Shown here: positions 46,016-56,259 of the stretch, piece after piece
Numbering within the stretch: the first letter of the stretch is position 1
Layout of the letters: every line of letters starts with the position of its first letter
Origin: Nitrospirota bacterium
Lineage (GTDB): Bacteria; Nitrospirota; Thermodesulfovibrionia; UBA6902
Reading direction: 5' to 3'
DNA length: 64,000 bases
Assembly (NCBI GenBank): GCA_016213935.1
Contig: JACQZG010000001.1
Span: 32,280 to 96,279 of the forward strand
Made by a program: the position numbers and the translations under genes
Notes under the pieces: model-generated
Database searches by the model: none
Seen by the model: the letters and a program-made list of their open reading frames with translations, nothing else
Told to the model about the DNA's origin: nothing

Positions 46016-46744
46016 ATGGACGAAAAAGAACGCGAACAAACTCTTGTGCTTATCAAGCCGGACGCCCTAAAAAATTCTTTAACAGGTTATGTGCTTTCAC
46101 AGCTTTCGGAAGTGCATACGGGGCTGAGGCTCGCCGGAGCTAAAATCGTCAATGTCAGCCACATGCTTGCCATGGAGCATTATGCCGAGCATAAAGGCAA
46201 GGTCTTCTTCTCCTCGCTTATAGACTTTATAACAGGCGTTCTCCATTATCCTGACCAGCCATGGAAGCGCAGGGTGGTGGCTTTTGTGTATCAGGGGGAA
46301 GGCGCTGTCAAAAAGATGAGAGAGGTTGTCGGCCCGACCAACCCGCATGTCGCGAGGGAGACAAAACCGGGCTGTATCCGCTCTATGGGAACATTGGTGC
46401 CTATCAAAGATTCTGGCGGAAATGTCATAGGCGAGCGCATGGACAACCTCATCCACGCCTCAGCTACAATCGAGGAGGCTGAGAGAGAGGTAAAGCTCTG
46501 GTTCAGGCCGAATGACATCCCCCCTCTCATGAGGGCATACCCCGTAGCCGCAAGCGATGACTTCTTCTGCCTCAAAGAAGATAGGCTATGCACTGCGGAT
46601 GAGCATGGAGGGTTCTGTTTTATTGCTCCTGGCGCGAATGTATGGAGGTCTGACCTCGACTCCCTCCGCCTGCTGAAAAAGGGGGTGCCTGCCCCATGCA
46701 GCCTCGAATCGGTTGTAGCAAAATACCTGATAAACGAGAAATAA
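46016..46744 (+). CDS. nucleoside diphosphate kinase-like protein with long C-terminal extension
   Basis: 242 residues against about 140 for usual NDK. The N-terminal 165 residues show TLVLIKPDALKNSLTGYVLS, the CIRSMGTLVPI arginine segment and the active-site loop NLIHASATIEEAEREV with phospho-accepting His147 retained. The serine/aspartate of the classical HGSDS loop is not conserved (HASAT) and about 15 residues are inserted before it. About 75 additional residues follow with three cysteines and no known domain. Phosphotransfer is plausible but altered. It follows mdh with a 25-base gap. Could be a paralogue with a specialised role. Confidence 0.8.
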   Translation: MDEKEREQTLVLIKPDALKNSLTGYVLSQLSEVHTGLRLAGAKIVNVSHMLAMEHYAEHKGKVFFSSLIDFITGVLHYPDQPWKRRVVAFVYQGEGAVKKMREVVGPTNPHVARETKPGCIRSMGTLVPIKDSGGNVIGERMDNLIHASATIEEAEREVKLWFRPNDIPPLMRAYPVAASDDFFCLKEDRLCTADEHGGFCFIAPGANVWRSDLDSLRLLKKGVPAPCSLESVVAKYLINEK

Positions 46745-46783
46745 TAAATCGTTCGCCGGTCATGAAACAGGTGAATATAACGG

Positions 46784-48166
46784 TTATCTGCTCTTCAGGT
46801 GCTGGGGTTTCGGATAGTCTTTGAATATCTTTTCAGACTCTTCTATCTCCTCGTCGGAAAGCGCAAAGTCTGAGAGCTCTTCAGAAAAATACTTCTCATA
46901 CGCATTGAGGTCAAGCATCCCGTGGCCGCTGAAGTTTGCGAGTATAACCTTCTCTTTTCCTTCCTCTTTTGCTTTTTTCGCCTCTGCCACAACCTGCGCG
47001 AGCGCGTGGTTTGTCTCCGGCGCGGGGACAATGCCCTCAGTCCTTGCCCAGAGGACGCCCGCCTTAAAGGCCTCGGACTGCTTCACCGCCTTTGCCTCTA
47101 TGATGCCTTCGTCAACAAGCTGGCATACGGTCGGGGCCATCCCGTGATACCTTAAACCGCCCGCGTGAATCGGCGGAGGGATAAAGGCATGGCCGAGGCT
47201 GTGCATAGGGAGAAGAGGGGTGTACCCCGCGACATCTCCGTGGTCATAGACAAAAGGCGCTTTCGTCAGAGAGGGGCAGGCCGCTGGCTCGACAGGATAT
47301 ATCTCAATCTTCTTGCCGTTCATCTTGTCATAGACAAAGGGGAAGGCGAGCCCCGCGAAATTGCTTCCGCCTCCCGCGCAGCCTATGACTATATCGGGAT
47401 AATCCCCTGCCTTTTCCATCTGCTTCTTTGCCTCTAACCCTATGATTGTCTGATGAAGGATGACATGATTGAGCACGCTTCCGAGAGAATATCTGGTCTC
47501 GCCCGACTGATCGCTCACAGCCGCCTCAACCGCTTCGCTTATCGCTATGCCGAGGCTGCCCGGGGTGTCAGGGTATTTATCAAGCACCTGTCGCCCGGCG
47601 TTTGTAAGCTTGCTCGGGCTCGGGATACATTCGGCTCCCCATGCCTGCATCAAGGTCTTTCTGTGCGGCTTCTGGTCAAAGCTTATCCTCACCATAAAAA
47701 CCTTGCACTCAAGGCCGAACTGGCTCGTGGCAAACGCGAGCGCGCTTCCCCACTGGCCCGCGCCGGTCTCAGTAACAAGTTTCTTAATGCCGAACGCTTT
47801 GTTGTAATATGCCTGAGCAACCGCAGTATTAGGCTTGTGGCTGCCTGCGGGGCTTACGCTCTCATTCTTTAAATATATCTTTGCAGGCGTACCGAGCGCC
47901 TTCTCGAGATTGTACGCCCTTATTAAAGGAGTCGCGCGCCACATTGAATAGATGTCCAACACCTCTGCGGGAATATCTATCCACCTTTGGGAACTGACCT
48001 CCTGCTCTATCAGGTTCATGGGGAATACCGGGGCGAGGGAATCAGGCCCTACGGGCTTGCCGTCCCTTCCAATCGGCGGGTTTAATTTGATATCAGCGAG
48101 GATGTTATACCACTGCTTCGGCATCTCTTCATAAGAAAGGGTAATGTTCCTCTTTTTCATCTTCAT
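46784..48166 (-). CDS. TrpB-like PLP-dependent enzyme (TrpB2)
   Basis: 460 residues of the TrpB2 (long) subgroup, distinct from the 400-residue TrpB1 paired with TrpA. PLP lysine segment [20 protein letters not shown]; phosphate-binding [33 protein letters not shown] is typical of TrpB2. It can convert serine plus indole to tryptophan; in many organisms its real substrate is debated. No trpA or other trp gene is adjacent. The gene stands alone, convergent with the NDK-like gene. Confidence 0.93.
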   Translation of the reverse strand: MKMKKRNITLSYEEMPKQWYNILADIKLNPPIGRDGKPVGPDSLAPVFPMNLIEQEVSSQRWIDIPAEVLDIYSMWRATPLIRAYNLEKALGTPAKIYLKNESVSPAGSHKPNTAVAQAYYNKAFGIKKLVTETGAGQWGSALAFATSQFGLECKVFMVRISFDQKPHRKTLMQAWGAECIPSPSKLTNAGRQVLDKYPDTPGSLGIAISEAVEAAVSDQSGETRYSLGSVLNHVILHQTIIGLEAKKQMEKAGDYPDIVIGCAGGGSNFAGLAFPFVYDKMNGKKIEIYPVEPAACPSLTKAPFVYDHGDVAGYTPLLPMHSLGHAFIPPPIHAGGLRYHGMAPTVCQLVDEGIIEAKAVKQSEAFKAGVLWARTEGIVPAPETNHALAQVVAEAKKAKEEGKEKVILANFSGHGMLDLNAYEKYFSEELSDFALSDEEIEESEKIFKDYPKPQHLKSR

Positions 48167-48248
48167 CTCCTTAATCTAAATTAAGAAAACAGGCGGGATA
48201 AAGAATTTTATAGCGATACACTTTAATTGTCAATTAATACAAATAAAA

Positions 48249-48277
48249 AAGGGCCCGGGATGACCGGGCCTCCTTTT
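48249..48277 (-). terminator. intrinsic terminator
   Basis: GGCCCGG / CCGGGCC stem with GATGA loop. On the minus strand it is followed by CTTTTTTATTT. It terminates the outer-membrane barrel gene whose stop is at 48302. Confidence 0.88.
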
Positions 48278-48301
48278 AAAGAAAATTTGTTGTTGGTTAA
48301 T

Positions 48302-48925
48302 TTATTTGACGGCGTACCGTAAGCCTAAGTACAAATTATTGCTGCTGTATTTGCTGTCTATAGAATAGCCGTCGCCTTTAAACGTAAGGTCTGTTGATGC
48401 CAAATATTTATATCCGAAGTCCAGCGTCAGTTTTTCATTAAGAGCAACCCCCAAGCCGCCGCCCATCTGAAATGCAAAGGCATTATCATGAAGGGACACC
48501 CCGTCCTGAATTTCTATATTCATTATCCCTATTCCCGCGCCTAAAAACGGTTTGACGCGCGGGCCTGCCTTTATATCGTAAAATCCGTTAAAGAAAAAGG
48601 TGAAAATGTTAAGGTCGCCGGTAAGTATGTGCGACCCGGCAAATTCAATGTTCCGGGCTAGGCCGGATTTATAATATGAGACTTCTCCCTCGATGCGCTT
48701 ATTGCCGCCGAGGTCATAACCCAAGCGCCCGCCGACAAGAAGGCCGGTGTCATATTCCGTATCCGCTGAGGCCGAATCAGCATACCCCGCAACATGAAAA
48801 GTGAATGGTGAATCATTGCCGAGCGTTGCCCCGAGATTACCGCCGACGTAAAGGCCTTCGGCTGATGCGTAGCCTGCCGCAAGAAATAGACTTGCCGCAA
48901 TCAAAACAAAGATGAATTTTCTCAC
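48302..48925 (-). CDS. outer-membrane beta-barrel protein (OmpX/porin-like)
   Basis: 207 residues from the GTG at 48923-48925, which follows AAAGGAGGAACT. The frame opens at 49009, but the GTG gives a clean signal peptide (VRKFIFVLIAASLFLAAGYA, cleaved near ASA|EG). Beta strands run to the C-terminus, which ends in LYLGLRYAVK. Residues such as FLGAGIGIMNIEIQDG and QMGGGLGVALNEKLTLDFGY match the opacity/OmpX-like barrel pattern of eight strands. Function unknown. Single-gene unit with terminator. Confidence 0.82.
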   Translation of the reverse strand: MRKFIFVLIAASLFLAAGYASAEGLYVGGNLGATLGNDSPFTFHVAGYADSASADTEYDTGLLVGGRLGYDLGGNKRIEGEVSYYKSGLARNIEFAGSHILTGDLNIFTFFFNGFYDIKAGPRVKPFLGAGIGIMNIEIQDGVSLHDNAFAFQMGGGLGVALNEKLTLDFGYKYLASTDLTFKGDGYSIDSKYSSNNLYLGLRYAVK

Positions 48926-49070
48926 AGTTCCTCCTTTTTGTATGAATATAGTTGCCCGATTTGTCAAAATATACAAGAAAGTGTAATTAGAAAAAGCCCC
49001 GCATGTCAAGATTGCGGATGTACTATTATAAAACTTGTTTGACGCCTTAATTATATGTAAAAAGATGCCG

Positions 49071-50975
49071 CTACGCGGTTCCCGGGGCAGCGCTTATATT
49101 TCCTTCCGGAGCAGAGTCAAGCAGCACTTTTCTCTCTTCGGGAGCGGCGGGGCCTGAGGGTTCCTGTGCCTTTGCAATTATCTTATGCGGCTTTAACTCC
49201 CTGCCTGCAACTATATCATCCACATCAGCCGCATCGAGAGTCTCTCTCTCGAGCAAGGTATTCGCAAGCCGGATAAGTGTCGTTTTATTATCCGTAAGGA
49301 GCTTCTTCGCATGCGCGTAACGCTCCGAGACAATGGCCTTCACCTCTTCGTCTATTTCCTCAGCCGTCTTTTCGGAATAGTCCTTGTGCTGCGCAATCTC
49401 TCTGCCGAGAAATATCTGCTCTTCTTTCTTGCCGAATGTAAGAGGGCCCATCTTTTCGCTCATTCCCCATTCGCAGACCATCTTTCTCGCGAGCTCTGTG
49501 CCTCTTTCAAGGTCATTCCCCGCTCCTGTCGTCAGATGGCCGAGGGCTATCTCTTCAGCCGCCCGCCCGCCCATAAGCACCGCCAGAATATTTAAAATGT
49601 TCTGCTTTGAATAGGTATATCTGTCATCAATCGGAAGCTGCTGGGTTACGCCAAGGGCCATGCCTCTCGGTATTATGCTCACCTTATGAATGGGGTCAGC
49701 CTCAGGTGTCAGCTTTGCGACAAGTGCGTGGCCGGCTTCATGATGGGCGGTATTTATCTTCTCTTTCTCAGAGATTATCATACTCCTTCTCTCTTTCCCC
49801 ATCATGATCTTATCCTTCGCATTCTCAAAATCGAGCATCTCAACTTTTGTCTTGTTCTGCCTCGCGGCGAGCAACGCCGCCTCATTCATGAGATTGGCAA
49901 GGTCAGCGCCTGAAAAGCCCGGCGTGCCCCTTGCTATCACCTCAAGGTCAACCTTTTCATCAATAGGGATATTCTTTGAATGGACTTTTATGATGGCGTG
50001 CCTCCCTTTTACGTCAGGGTGAGGCACTATCACCTGCCTGTCAAACCTGCCCGGCCTAAGAAGCGCCGGGTCAAGCACGTCCGGCCTGTTTGTGGCGGCA
50101 ATGACAATGATGCCTTCATTCGGGTTAAAGCCGTCAAGCTCCACAAGAAGCTGGTTCAATGTCTGTTCGCGTTCATCATGCCCGCCGCCGAGGCCGGCTC
50201 CCCTGTGCCTTCCGACCGCGTCTATCTCATCAATGAATATGATGCACGGCGCGTTCTTCTTCGCCTGGTCAAAGAGGTCCCTCACCCTTGACGCGCCGAC
50301 GCCCACGAACATCTCTACAAAATCAGACCCGCTTATGGAAAAGAAGGGCACCCCGGCCTCTCCAGCGATCGCCTTTGCAAGGAGTGTCTTCCCCGTGCCG
50401 GGCGCCCCGACAAGCATGATGCCTTTCGGAATCTTGCCTCCGAGCTTTTGAAATTTCTGCGGGTCTTTCAGAAAATCTATTATCTCCTGAACCTCTTCCT
50501 TTGCCTCTTCAACTCCGGCTACATCCTTAAAAGTCACCTTCACTCCCTTTTCAGAGACGAGCCTCGCCCTGCTCTTTCCGAAAGAGAGGGCCTTGTTCCC
50601 CCCTGTCTGCATCTGCTTCATAAAAAATACCCACAGAACGACAAGCAGTATAATAGGCCCGAAATTAAAGAGCACGTTTATATACCAGGGGGTTGATTCC
50701 GGCTTTACCGTAATGCTTACATTCTTCTCTTTCAGCTCTTTGACAAGGTCGGGGTAATCCGCGGCAAATGTCTTAAACGCCTCCCCATTTTTTAATTTAC
50801 CGGTAATCTGGTTCTCAGGTTTTTTTATGACCACTTCAGCGATATTCCCCTGCTCAAGCTGATGAAGGAAATCTGAAAAGGTCATAGCCTCTTCGGTCTT
50901 TGTGGTTTCGAGAAGGTTGAACATCAGGATCATCATAAGAAGGAACATGACCCAGATGAGTATTTTTCTATTCAT
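49071..50975 (-). CDS. ftsH: ATP-dependent zinc metalloprotease FtsH
   Basis: 634-residue membrane AAA+ protease. Two N-terminal helices ([18 protein letters not shown] and [14 protein letters not shown]) flank a periplasmic domain. Walker A is [19 protein letters not shown] (about 190), Walker [34 protein letters not shown], and the zinc site [11 protein letters not shown] with a distal aspartate region. It degrades misassembled membrane proteins and regulatory proteins. Length and order are normal. Divergent from ileS, with a 200-base gap. Confidence 0.97.
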   Translation of the reverse strand: MNRKILIWVMFLLMMILMFNLLETTKTEEAMTFSDFLHQLEQGNIAEVVIKKPENQITGKLKNGEAFKTFAADYPDLVKELKEKNVSITVKPESTPWYINVLFNFGPIILLVVLWVFFMKQMQTGGNKALSFGKSRARLVSEKGVKVTFKDVAGVEEAKEEVQEIIDFLKDPQKFQKLGGKIPKGIMLVGAPGTGKTLLAKAIAGEAGVPFFSISGSDFVEMFVGVGASRVRDLFDQAKKNAPCIIFIDEIDAVGRHRGAGLGGGHDEREQTLNQLLVELDGFNPNEGIIVIAATNRPDVLDPALLRPGRFDRQVIVPHPDVKGRHAIIKVHSKNIPIDEKVDLEVIARGTPGFSGADLANLMNEAALLAARQNKTKVEMLDFENAKDKIMMGKERRSMIISEKEKINTAHHEAGHALVAKLTPEADPIHKVSIIPRGMALGVTQQLPIDDRYTYSKQNILNILAVLMGGRAAEEIALGHLTTGAGNDLERGTELARKMVCEWGMSEKMGPLTFGKKEEQIFLGREIAQHKDYSEKTAEEIDEEVKAIVSERYAHAKKLLTDNKTTLIRLANTLLERETLDAADVDDIVAGRELKPHKIIAKAQEPSGPAAPEERKVLLDSAPEGNISAAPGTA

Positions 50976-51178
50976 ATGTAATCTCCGTTAAATAATCTAA
51001 CATATTATATCATCTGCCTATATTTATATCTAAGTTACGCCTTCGGAATATTCGCAGTCGCACGGCGGATTCATGCTATATTTTTAACAACATGCAATTG
51101 ACCGCGGGATGTTGACACCCGATATTCAAAGATGTAAACTTTTTATCTTGATTTAATACAGGCATCAGGCGCGGCAAT

Positions 51179-53977
51179 ATGGCAGCTGAATATAAAGATA
51201 CCTTAAACCTACCAAAAACAGATTTCCCCATGAAAGCCAACCTTATAAATAAGGAGAAGGAGCTTCTCGGCTTCTGGGAGGCCCGCGGCATCTACGCAAA
51301 GATACAGGCCAAGAATCAGCAAAATAATAAAAGATATATCCTGCATGACGGCCCTCCCTATGCAAACGGGCACATACATCTTGGGCATACCCTGAACAAA
51401 GTGCTTAAGGACATCATCATAAAACACAAAGCAATGAAAGGATATTACTCTCCCTTTGTGCCGGGGTGGGACTGCCACGGCCTTCCGATAGAACATCAGG
51501 TTGACAAGAAGCTCGGCTCAAAGAAAGAGGACACTCCTATCTTAGAGAAGAGGAAGCTATGCAGAGAATACGCTGAGGACTTTGTGAACATACAAAGAGA
51601 AGAGTTCAAGAGGCTCGGCGTATTCGGCGACTGGAATAAACCGTATATAACAATGTCTTACCAATATGAGGCGTCCATCGTCAGGGAACTCGGAAGGTTT
51701 ATTGAGAAAGGGGATGTATATAAAGGAAAGAAGCCCGTGCACTGGTGCCCCAACTGCGTCACCGCGCTCGCGGAGGCCGAGGTTGAGTATGCTGATAAGA
51801 GATCCCCTTCCATTTATGTGAAGTTCAGAGTAGTAAACCCGCAGGGGAAGTTTTCTCCTGACACTGAGAAAGGAATGTTTTTCGTTATCTGGACAACTAC
51901 GCCGTGGACGCTTCCCGCGAATCTCGCCCTTTGTCTACATCCGGGATTCACATACCGGCTTATAAAAACTCCTGACGGCGATTTGATAATGGCGCATGAC
52001 CTGATTGACGCCTTTATAAAGAAGGCCGGATATAAAGATGGTGAATACGCGATCACAGAGAACGCATGGGCAGGGGCCGAGCTTGAAAATATTGTATGCA
52101 GGCACCCATGGATAGGACGCGAGGTAAAGACGATTCTCGGAGAACACGTGACTCTTGAGCAGGGAACCGGCATCGTTCACACCGCCCCCGGGCACGGAGA
52201 GGAAGATTATGAGATAGGCCTCAAATACGGGCTTGATGTCTATGCGCCCGTTGACCAAAAGGGCGTCTTTACAGAAGAGGAGAAGGATTTTCAGGGGCAG
52301 TTCGTATTCAAGGCTAATGAAAATATTATAGAGAGGCTCAAAAATGAAGGCTCTCTCATCGGAGTTCCTGAAGACATATCGCATTCATACCCTCACTGCT
52401 GGAGATGCAAGAAGCCAGTCATCTTCAGGGCGACTGAACAGTGGTTCATATCTATGGAGAAGAGCGGTTTGAGGAACGCGGCGCTTGATACTATCAAAAA
52501 GACAGAATGGATCCCTTCATGGGGCATGGACAGGATATACGGCATGGTTGAGAATCGTCCTGACTGGTGCATATCGAGGCAAAGGGCGTGGGGAGTCCCC
52601 ATAGCGGTATTCAGGTGCAAAAAATGCAAAGAGTTTGTCACTGATAAATCGGTCATGGAAAATGTGATAACCGAGGTTGAAAAAGCCGGCGCTGACGCAT
52701 GGTTTGAAAAACCTGAAAGCGCTTTTATCCCGGCAGATTATAAATGCAGTAAGTGCGGCTCTGAGAATTTTGAAAAAGAGAAGGATATCCTTGATGTCTG
52801 GTTTGACTCAGGCGTAAGCCATGCCGCCGTAATGGAGCTTGACGCGAGGCTCTCAAGCCCTGCCGACCTCTATCTTGAAGGAAGCGACCAGCACAGAGGG
52901 TGGTTTCAGGCGTCTCTTCTCGCATCGGTCGGTACAAGAGGAAGAGCGCCGTACCGGGCTGTTCTTACTCACGGGTTTGTGGTTGACGGAAGCGGCAAAA
53001 AGATGTCAAAGTCCCTCGGAAATGTCATATCGCCTCAGGACCTGACAAATAAACACGGGGCAGAGATACTCAGGCTCTGGAGCTCATCGGCGGAATACAG
53101 AGATGACATAAGAATATCAAACGAAATAATCGACAGGCTCGTGGAAGCATACAGGAAGATCAGGAACACCTGCAGGTTCCTTATCGGAAACCTATATGAT
53201 TATGATGCGTCCATCTCATTTACAAAAGATGAACTGCCGGAGATCGACAGACTTGCGATGAGCATGCTCCAGCATTTGACTGAAAAAGTGACCAAGTCTT
53301 ATGAGACCTTCTATTTTCATGAAATATATCACTCGATTTATAAGTTTTGCGTCACAGACATGAGCAACTTCTACCTCGATGTCCTCAAAGACAGGCTCTA
53401 TACCTTTAACGCTAATTCAAGGGAAAGAAGGGCGTCGCAGTTTGTTTTGTATAACATATTGATTTCATTGACAAAAATGCTTGCGCCGATCCTCTCCTTC
53501 ACTGCCGAGGAAATTTGGGGACATATCCCCGGCAAGAAGGAAGAGAGTGTTTTTTTAAGCAGCTTCCCTGAAGTTAACAAAGAATTCCTTGATGAGGTTC
53601 TTGAGAAGAGATGGGAAAGACTCCTTGCGATAAGAGACGAAGTGAATAAATCTCTTGAGATAAAACGCCAAGAGAAGTTCATTGGGAATGCGCTTGAAGC
53701 AAAGGTCATTCTTTATGTAAACAGCGAACTTAAAAATCTGCTAACTGAATATGAAGGCTTTCTCCCTGCCTTATTCATATCCTCGGCAGTTGAGCTCAAT
53801 GATTTTGATAACCTGCCTGAAGATGCCCGCAAGTCTTCAGCTATTGAAGGGCTTGCAATCATGATAGAGAAGGCTGACGGCAATAAATGCGAGAGGTGCT
53901 GGAACTGGAGCGTGACAGTAGGCAACGATTCAGCACATCCGCAGATATGTGCTAAATGCTCTAACGCATTGATATAA
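51179..53977 (+). CDS. ileS: isoleucyl-tRNA synthetase
   Basis: 932 residues, bacterial IleS. HIGH motif PYANGHIHLGHTLNKVLKDI, editing domain (about 200-390) with TTPWTLPANLALCLH, KMSKS motif KKMSKSLGNVISPQDL and C-terminal zinc site CERCWN...CAKCSN. All parts present. It is coupled to lspA by a TAATG overlap, a very common bacterial pair. Divergent from ftsH. Confidence 0.97.
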   Translation: MAAEYKDTLNLPKTDFPMKANLINKEKELLGFWEARGIYAKIQAKNQQNNKRYILHDGPPYANGHIHLGHTLNKVLKDIIIKHKAMKGYYSPFVPGWDCHGLPIEHQVDKKLGSKKEDTPILEKRKLCREYAEDFVNIQREEFKRLGVFGDWNKPYITMSYQYEASIVRELGRFIEKGDVYKGKKPVHWCPNCVTALAEAEVEYADKRSPSIYVKFRVVNPQGKFSPDTEKGMFFVIWTTTPWTLPANLALCLHPGFTYRLIKTPDGDLIMAHDLIDAFIKKAGYKDGEYAITENAWAGAELENIVCRHPWIGREVKTILGEHVTLEQGTGIVHTAPGHGEEDYEIGLKYGLDVYAPVDQKGVFTEEEKDFQGQFVFKANENIIERLKNEGSLIGVPEDISHSYPHCWRCKKPVIFRATEQWFISMEKSGLRNAALDTIKKTEWIPSWGMDRIYGMVENRPDWCISRQRAWGVPIAVFRCKKCKEFVTDKSVMENVITEVEKAGADAWFEKPESAFIPADYKCSKCGSENFEKEKDILDVWFDSGVSHAAVMELDARLSSPADLYLEGSDQHRGWFQASLLASVGTRGRAPYRAVLTHGFVVDGSGKKMSKSLGNVISPQDLTNKHGAEILRLWSSSAEYRDDIRISNEIIDRLVEAYRKIRNTCRFLIGNLYDYDASISFTKDELPEIDRLAMSMLQHLTEKVTKSYETFYFHEIYHSIYKFCVTDMSNFYLDVLKDRLYTFNANSRERRASQFVLYNILISLTKMLAPILSFTAEEIWGHIPGKKEESVFLSSFPEVNKEFLDEVLEKRWERLLAIRDEVNKSLEIKRQEKFIGNALEAKVILYVNSELKNLLTEYEGFLPALFISSAVELNDFDNLPEDARKSSAIEGLAIMIEKADGNKCERCWNWSVTVGNDSAHPQICAKCSNALI

Positions 53978-54447
53978 TGAAAAAAACTCCTTTGGTTCTC
54001 TTGATGGTTTCTTTTGTCGCCATTCTCGATTTCATAACTAAAAGATGGATTGTCTCAAATATTAATCCGGCTGAACCGATAGATATTCTGCCGTTTCTCA
54101 GGATAGTGCTCGTTAAGAACACCGGAGCGGCATTCGGTCTCTTCGCATCGCTTGGGAATAATTTCTTCCTGATAGTAACGTTCTTCGCAATCATCCTGAT
54201 AATCATCTATTTGATCAGCCTGCCAAAAGGGATGGAGCTTGTTGCCATCTCTCTTATTTTCGGCGGCGCCGTCGGCAATCTGATTGACAGGATTACAGTG
54301 GGTCAAGTAATTGATTTTATAGATTTTTACATAGGGAATTGGCATTGGCCGGCATTCAATGTAGCTGACTCTGCCCTTACCGTTGGGATAACTATATTCA
54401 TTTTTGCAAATCTTATTAAGCACCTCAAAGAATCAAAAGGTTGCTGA
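53977..54447 (+). CDS. lspA: lipoprotein signal peptidase II
   Basis: 156 residues, four membrane helices. Catalytic aspartate regions are visible: VKNTGAAFGLFASLG, GGAVGNLIDRITVGQVIDFI and FNVADSALTVG. It cleaves diacylglyceryl-modified prolipoproteins; lipoproteins such as ZnuA in this window are substrates. Start overlaps the ileS stop. Downstream is a short palindromic repeat. Confidence 0.96.
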   Translation: MKKTPLVLLMVSFVAILDFITKRWIVSNINPAEPIDILPFLRIVLVKNTGAAFGLFASLGNNFFLIVTFFAIILIIIYLISLPKGMELVAISLIFGGAVGNLIDRITVGQVIDFIDFYIGNWHWPAFNVADSALTVGITIFIFANLIKHLKESKGC

Positions 54448-54470
54448 TAACGTCAAGGAACGCAATAGTT

Positions 54471-54516
54471 GAGACCCTTCGGCAAGCCGCCTGACGGCAG
54501 TCAGGCTCAGGGTGAC
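54471..54516. repeat. dispersed palindromic repeat
   Basis: GAGACCCTTCGGCAAGCCGC, CTGACGGCAGTCAGGCTCAG, GGTGAC: inverted arms around CTGACGGCAGTCAG. It lies 23 bases after the lspA stop and may act as a weak terminator. Confidence 0.7.
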
Positions 54517-54591
54517 ATATGGAACTACTTTTCAGCAATTTGCTAAAAGCGCCGCTGGCATTCAACCCCGAGAATAAGATATACTAACTAA

Positions 54592-54744
54592 ATGAAATCG
54601 GATAACTTAAAGAATAATAATCAGGAAGGAGGAAAAATTGTTGATAACCCCGGCAAAAAACTCCGTTCCTGCATATTCTGCAAAGATACCTTCCAAAGCC
54701 TAAAAGAACTATGGCTTCATTTTCTCAGACACTGCCACACCTGA
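54592..54744 (+). CDS. small C2H2 zinc-finger-like protein
   Basis: 50 residues: MKSDNLKNNNQEGGKIVDNP, then GKKLRSCIFCKDTFQSLKEL and WLHFLRHCHT. The C-X2-C-X12-H-X3-H spacing is that of a classical C2H2 finger, rare in bacteria outside Ros/MucR. ATG at 54592 has no strong Shine-Dalgarno. A GGAGGAAAAA sequence lies inside the frame 40 bases later, before an ATT/TTG, so the true start could be internal. Real expression is uncertain; size, the zinc pattern and the stop just before tsaD are the only support. Confidence 0.55.
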   Translation: MKSDNLKNNNQEGGKIVDNPGKKLRSCIFCKDTFQSLKELWLHFLRHCHT

Positions 54745-54772
54745 TAACCTTACCGATTCGGCCGTGAGCCGG

Positions 54773-55512
54773 TTAAAGAGGAAGGTAACCCTTTGGATTT
54801 AAAGAAAAATTCGCAACATTTCCCTTATTGTAGTGATGGAAGCCCGCTGAAGCTATCATTGCCGCATTATCTGTGCATAACCGCAAGGATGGGAGAAACA
54901 GTTCTATATTTTCAGAAGAAGCCATTTCCTTCATTTTATCCCTTAAAACGGTATTGGCAGAGACCCCTCCTGAAAGAGCGACCCTTTTTATCCCTTCCTG
55001 CTTTGCGGCCTTAAATGTTTTATTCACAAGGACAGATACGGTTGCAGATTGAAAACCAGCCGCAATGTCCTCTTTTCTCTCTTCCGGATTCTCTTTTATA
55101 TGATGAAGTACCGAAGTCTTTAATCCGCTAAAACTGAAATCAAGGCTCTCAGGCAGAATGATCTTTGGCAGAGAGATTCGTTTGGGATCCCCAAAAGACG
55201 CACTGTCTTCAATCACCGGCCCGCCTGGATAACCTAACCCAAGAAGTTTTGCCACCTTATCAAAAGCCTCGCCGGCCGCATCATCTCTGGTTCTGCATCT
55301 TCAAATGTAATACCGGCGCCATTAATAGCTTCATCGACAACAGGACATATCATCTCTACGTGCCTTCTTGAGGCGAGTTCGGGGACGATTCCACCATATT
55401 TCTTATGAAGTTCATTCTGGCTCGATACAATATTCGAGAGAATCTTATTGCCATTCTCAACAACCGAGGCGGAAGTGTCGTCACACGATGTATCAATGCC
55501 CAAGATAAGCAT
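54773..55512 (-). pseudogene. tsaD: tsaD (t6A synthase subunit) with internal deletion and frameshift
   Basis: The 5' part (54773-... start at 55512) encodes [20 protein letters not shown] through [12 protein letters not shown] (residues 1-74). The frame is then lost near 55290. A shifted frame resumes at [20 protein letters not shown] and continues to a normal C-terminus (FSLNPKGYLPL), including VALSGGVSANTVLRDKM. About 85 residues are missing, including the metal-binding HxxxH and the SGGHT region. Total span is 740 bases against about 1020 expected. Thus TsaD, normally essential for tRNA t6A, is not made from this copy unless another gene exists or the gap is an assembly error. Confidence 0.85.
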
Positions 55513-55535
55513 ATTATTAATGTATTATCAAGATA

Positions 55536-55544
55536 TTATCCACA
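55536..55544 (+). promoter_or_regulatory. DnaA box
   Basis: Exact TTATCCACA, 24 bases upstream of the tsaD start. A second, one-mismatch copy (ATATTCACA) lies near 55750. Confidence 0.5.
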
Positions 55545-55662
55545 AGAGAAGTTATCACTGCAACTTAGCCAATACGTTAGCGTCACAGAAAGAAAAATGA
55601 ACGCTTGTACTTATAACATATTATCTCTTAACATGTCAATTTATAAAACAATTTTATTATTC

Positions 55663-55678
55663 TGTTCCATGTGGAACA
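55663..55678. promoter_or_regulatory. parS-like site 1
   Basis: TGTTCCATGTGGAACA. It differs by one base from the palindromic parS variant TGTTCCACGTGGAACA. Confidence 0.5.
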
Positions 55679-55839
55679 TTTTATGGCGCAATATTGGCGC
55701 AATGTTCTAATATGTTGATGCTTTCTTTGCGGTTTCGATTTATCAAGAAAATATTCACAGGGTTCTAATGAGAATCTTATTAAGGTTAAATGATTCCTTA
55801 ATCGTTTAATAAAATATCTTGAGCCAATACATGTGCAGT

Positions 55840-55855
55840 TGTTTCACGTGGAACA
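55840..55855. promoter_or_regulatory. parS-like site 2
   Basis: TGTTTCACGTGGAACA. It differs by one base from the parS consensus TGTTTCACGTGAAACA. Located 177 bases from site 1. Confidence 0.6.
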
Positions 55856-56230
55856 GATGCCATAGAAACGACTTCGATACAACCTCAGCATGTTCGTTAT
55901 AAACAGCTTATGGTGTGCAGTACTGTTTACTTCATAATAATAGAGAGAATTGATTCCTAACTGCAATACGCAACTATTGAGCAATGCGAAATGAAACTGT
56001 TTTTGAGTTGTAAAAACGGCATGCGCATCGTTGAATTATCATTTAAAATCAATTAGTTATATAACTATGCCGTTGTTAGTCCACCTTGCAAACAATTAAG
56101 CGCAATTTTGAACTGCCTTCAAATCCAGCATTCTTATTACGATGCGTGCCCTCTCTTTTGTTAACATCAAATCCTTGCCAATGCTCATTTCCGGCACATG
56201 AATTATTTTCTTGAGATATAACGTTTTTAC

Positions 56231-56259
56231 TTTACATATTTATTTACATATGTTATAAC
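56231..56259 (+). promoter_or_regulatory. sigma70-type promoter of the giant adhesin gene
   Basis: TTTACA (-35, 56231-56236), 17-base spacer, TATAAC (-10, 56254-56259), each 5 of 6 to consensus. It predicts a 5' leader of about 105 bases before the ATG at 56371, with AGGAGGGG six bases upstream of the start. Confidence 0.5.

Noticed and set aside
51000..51178. T-box riboswitch upstream of ileS
   Set aside because: No T-box sequence or specifier-loop architecture is visible in the 200-base leader.
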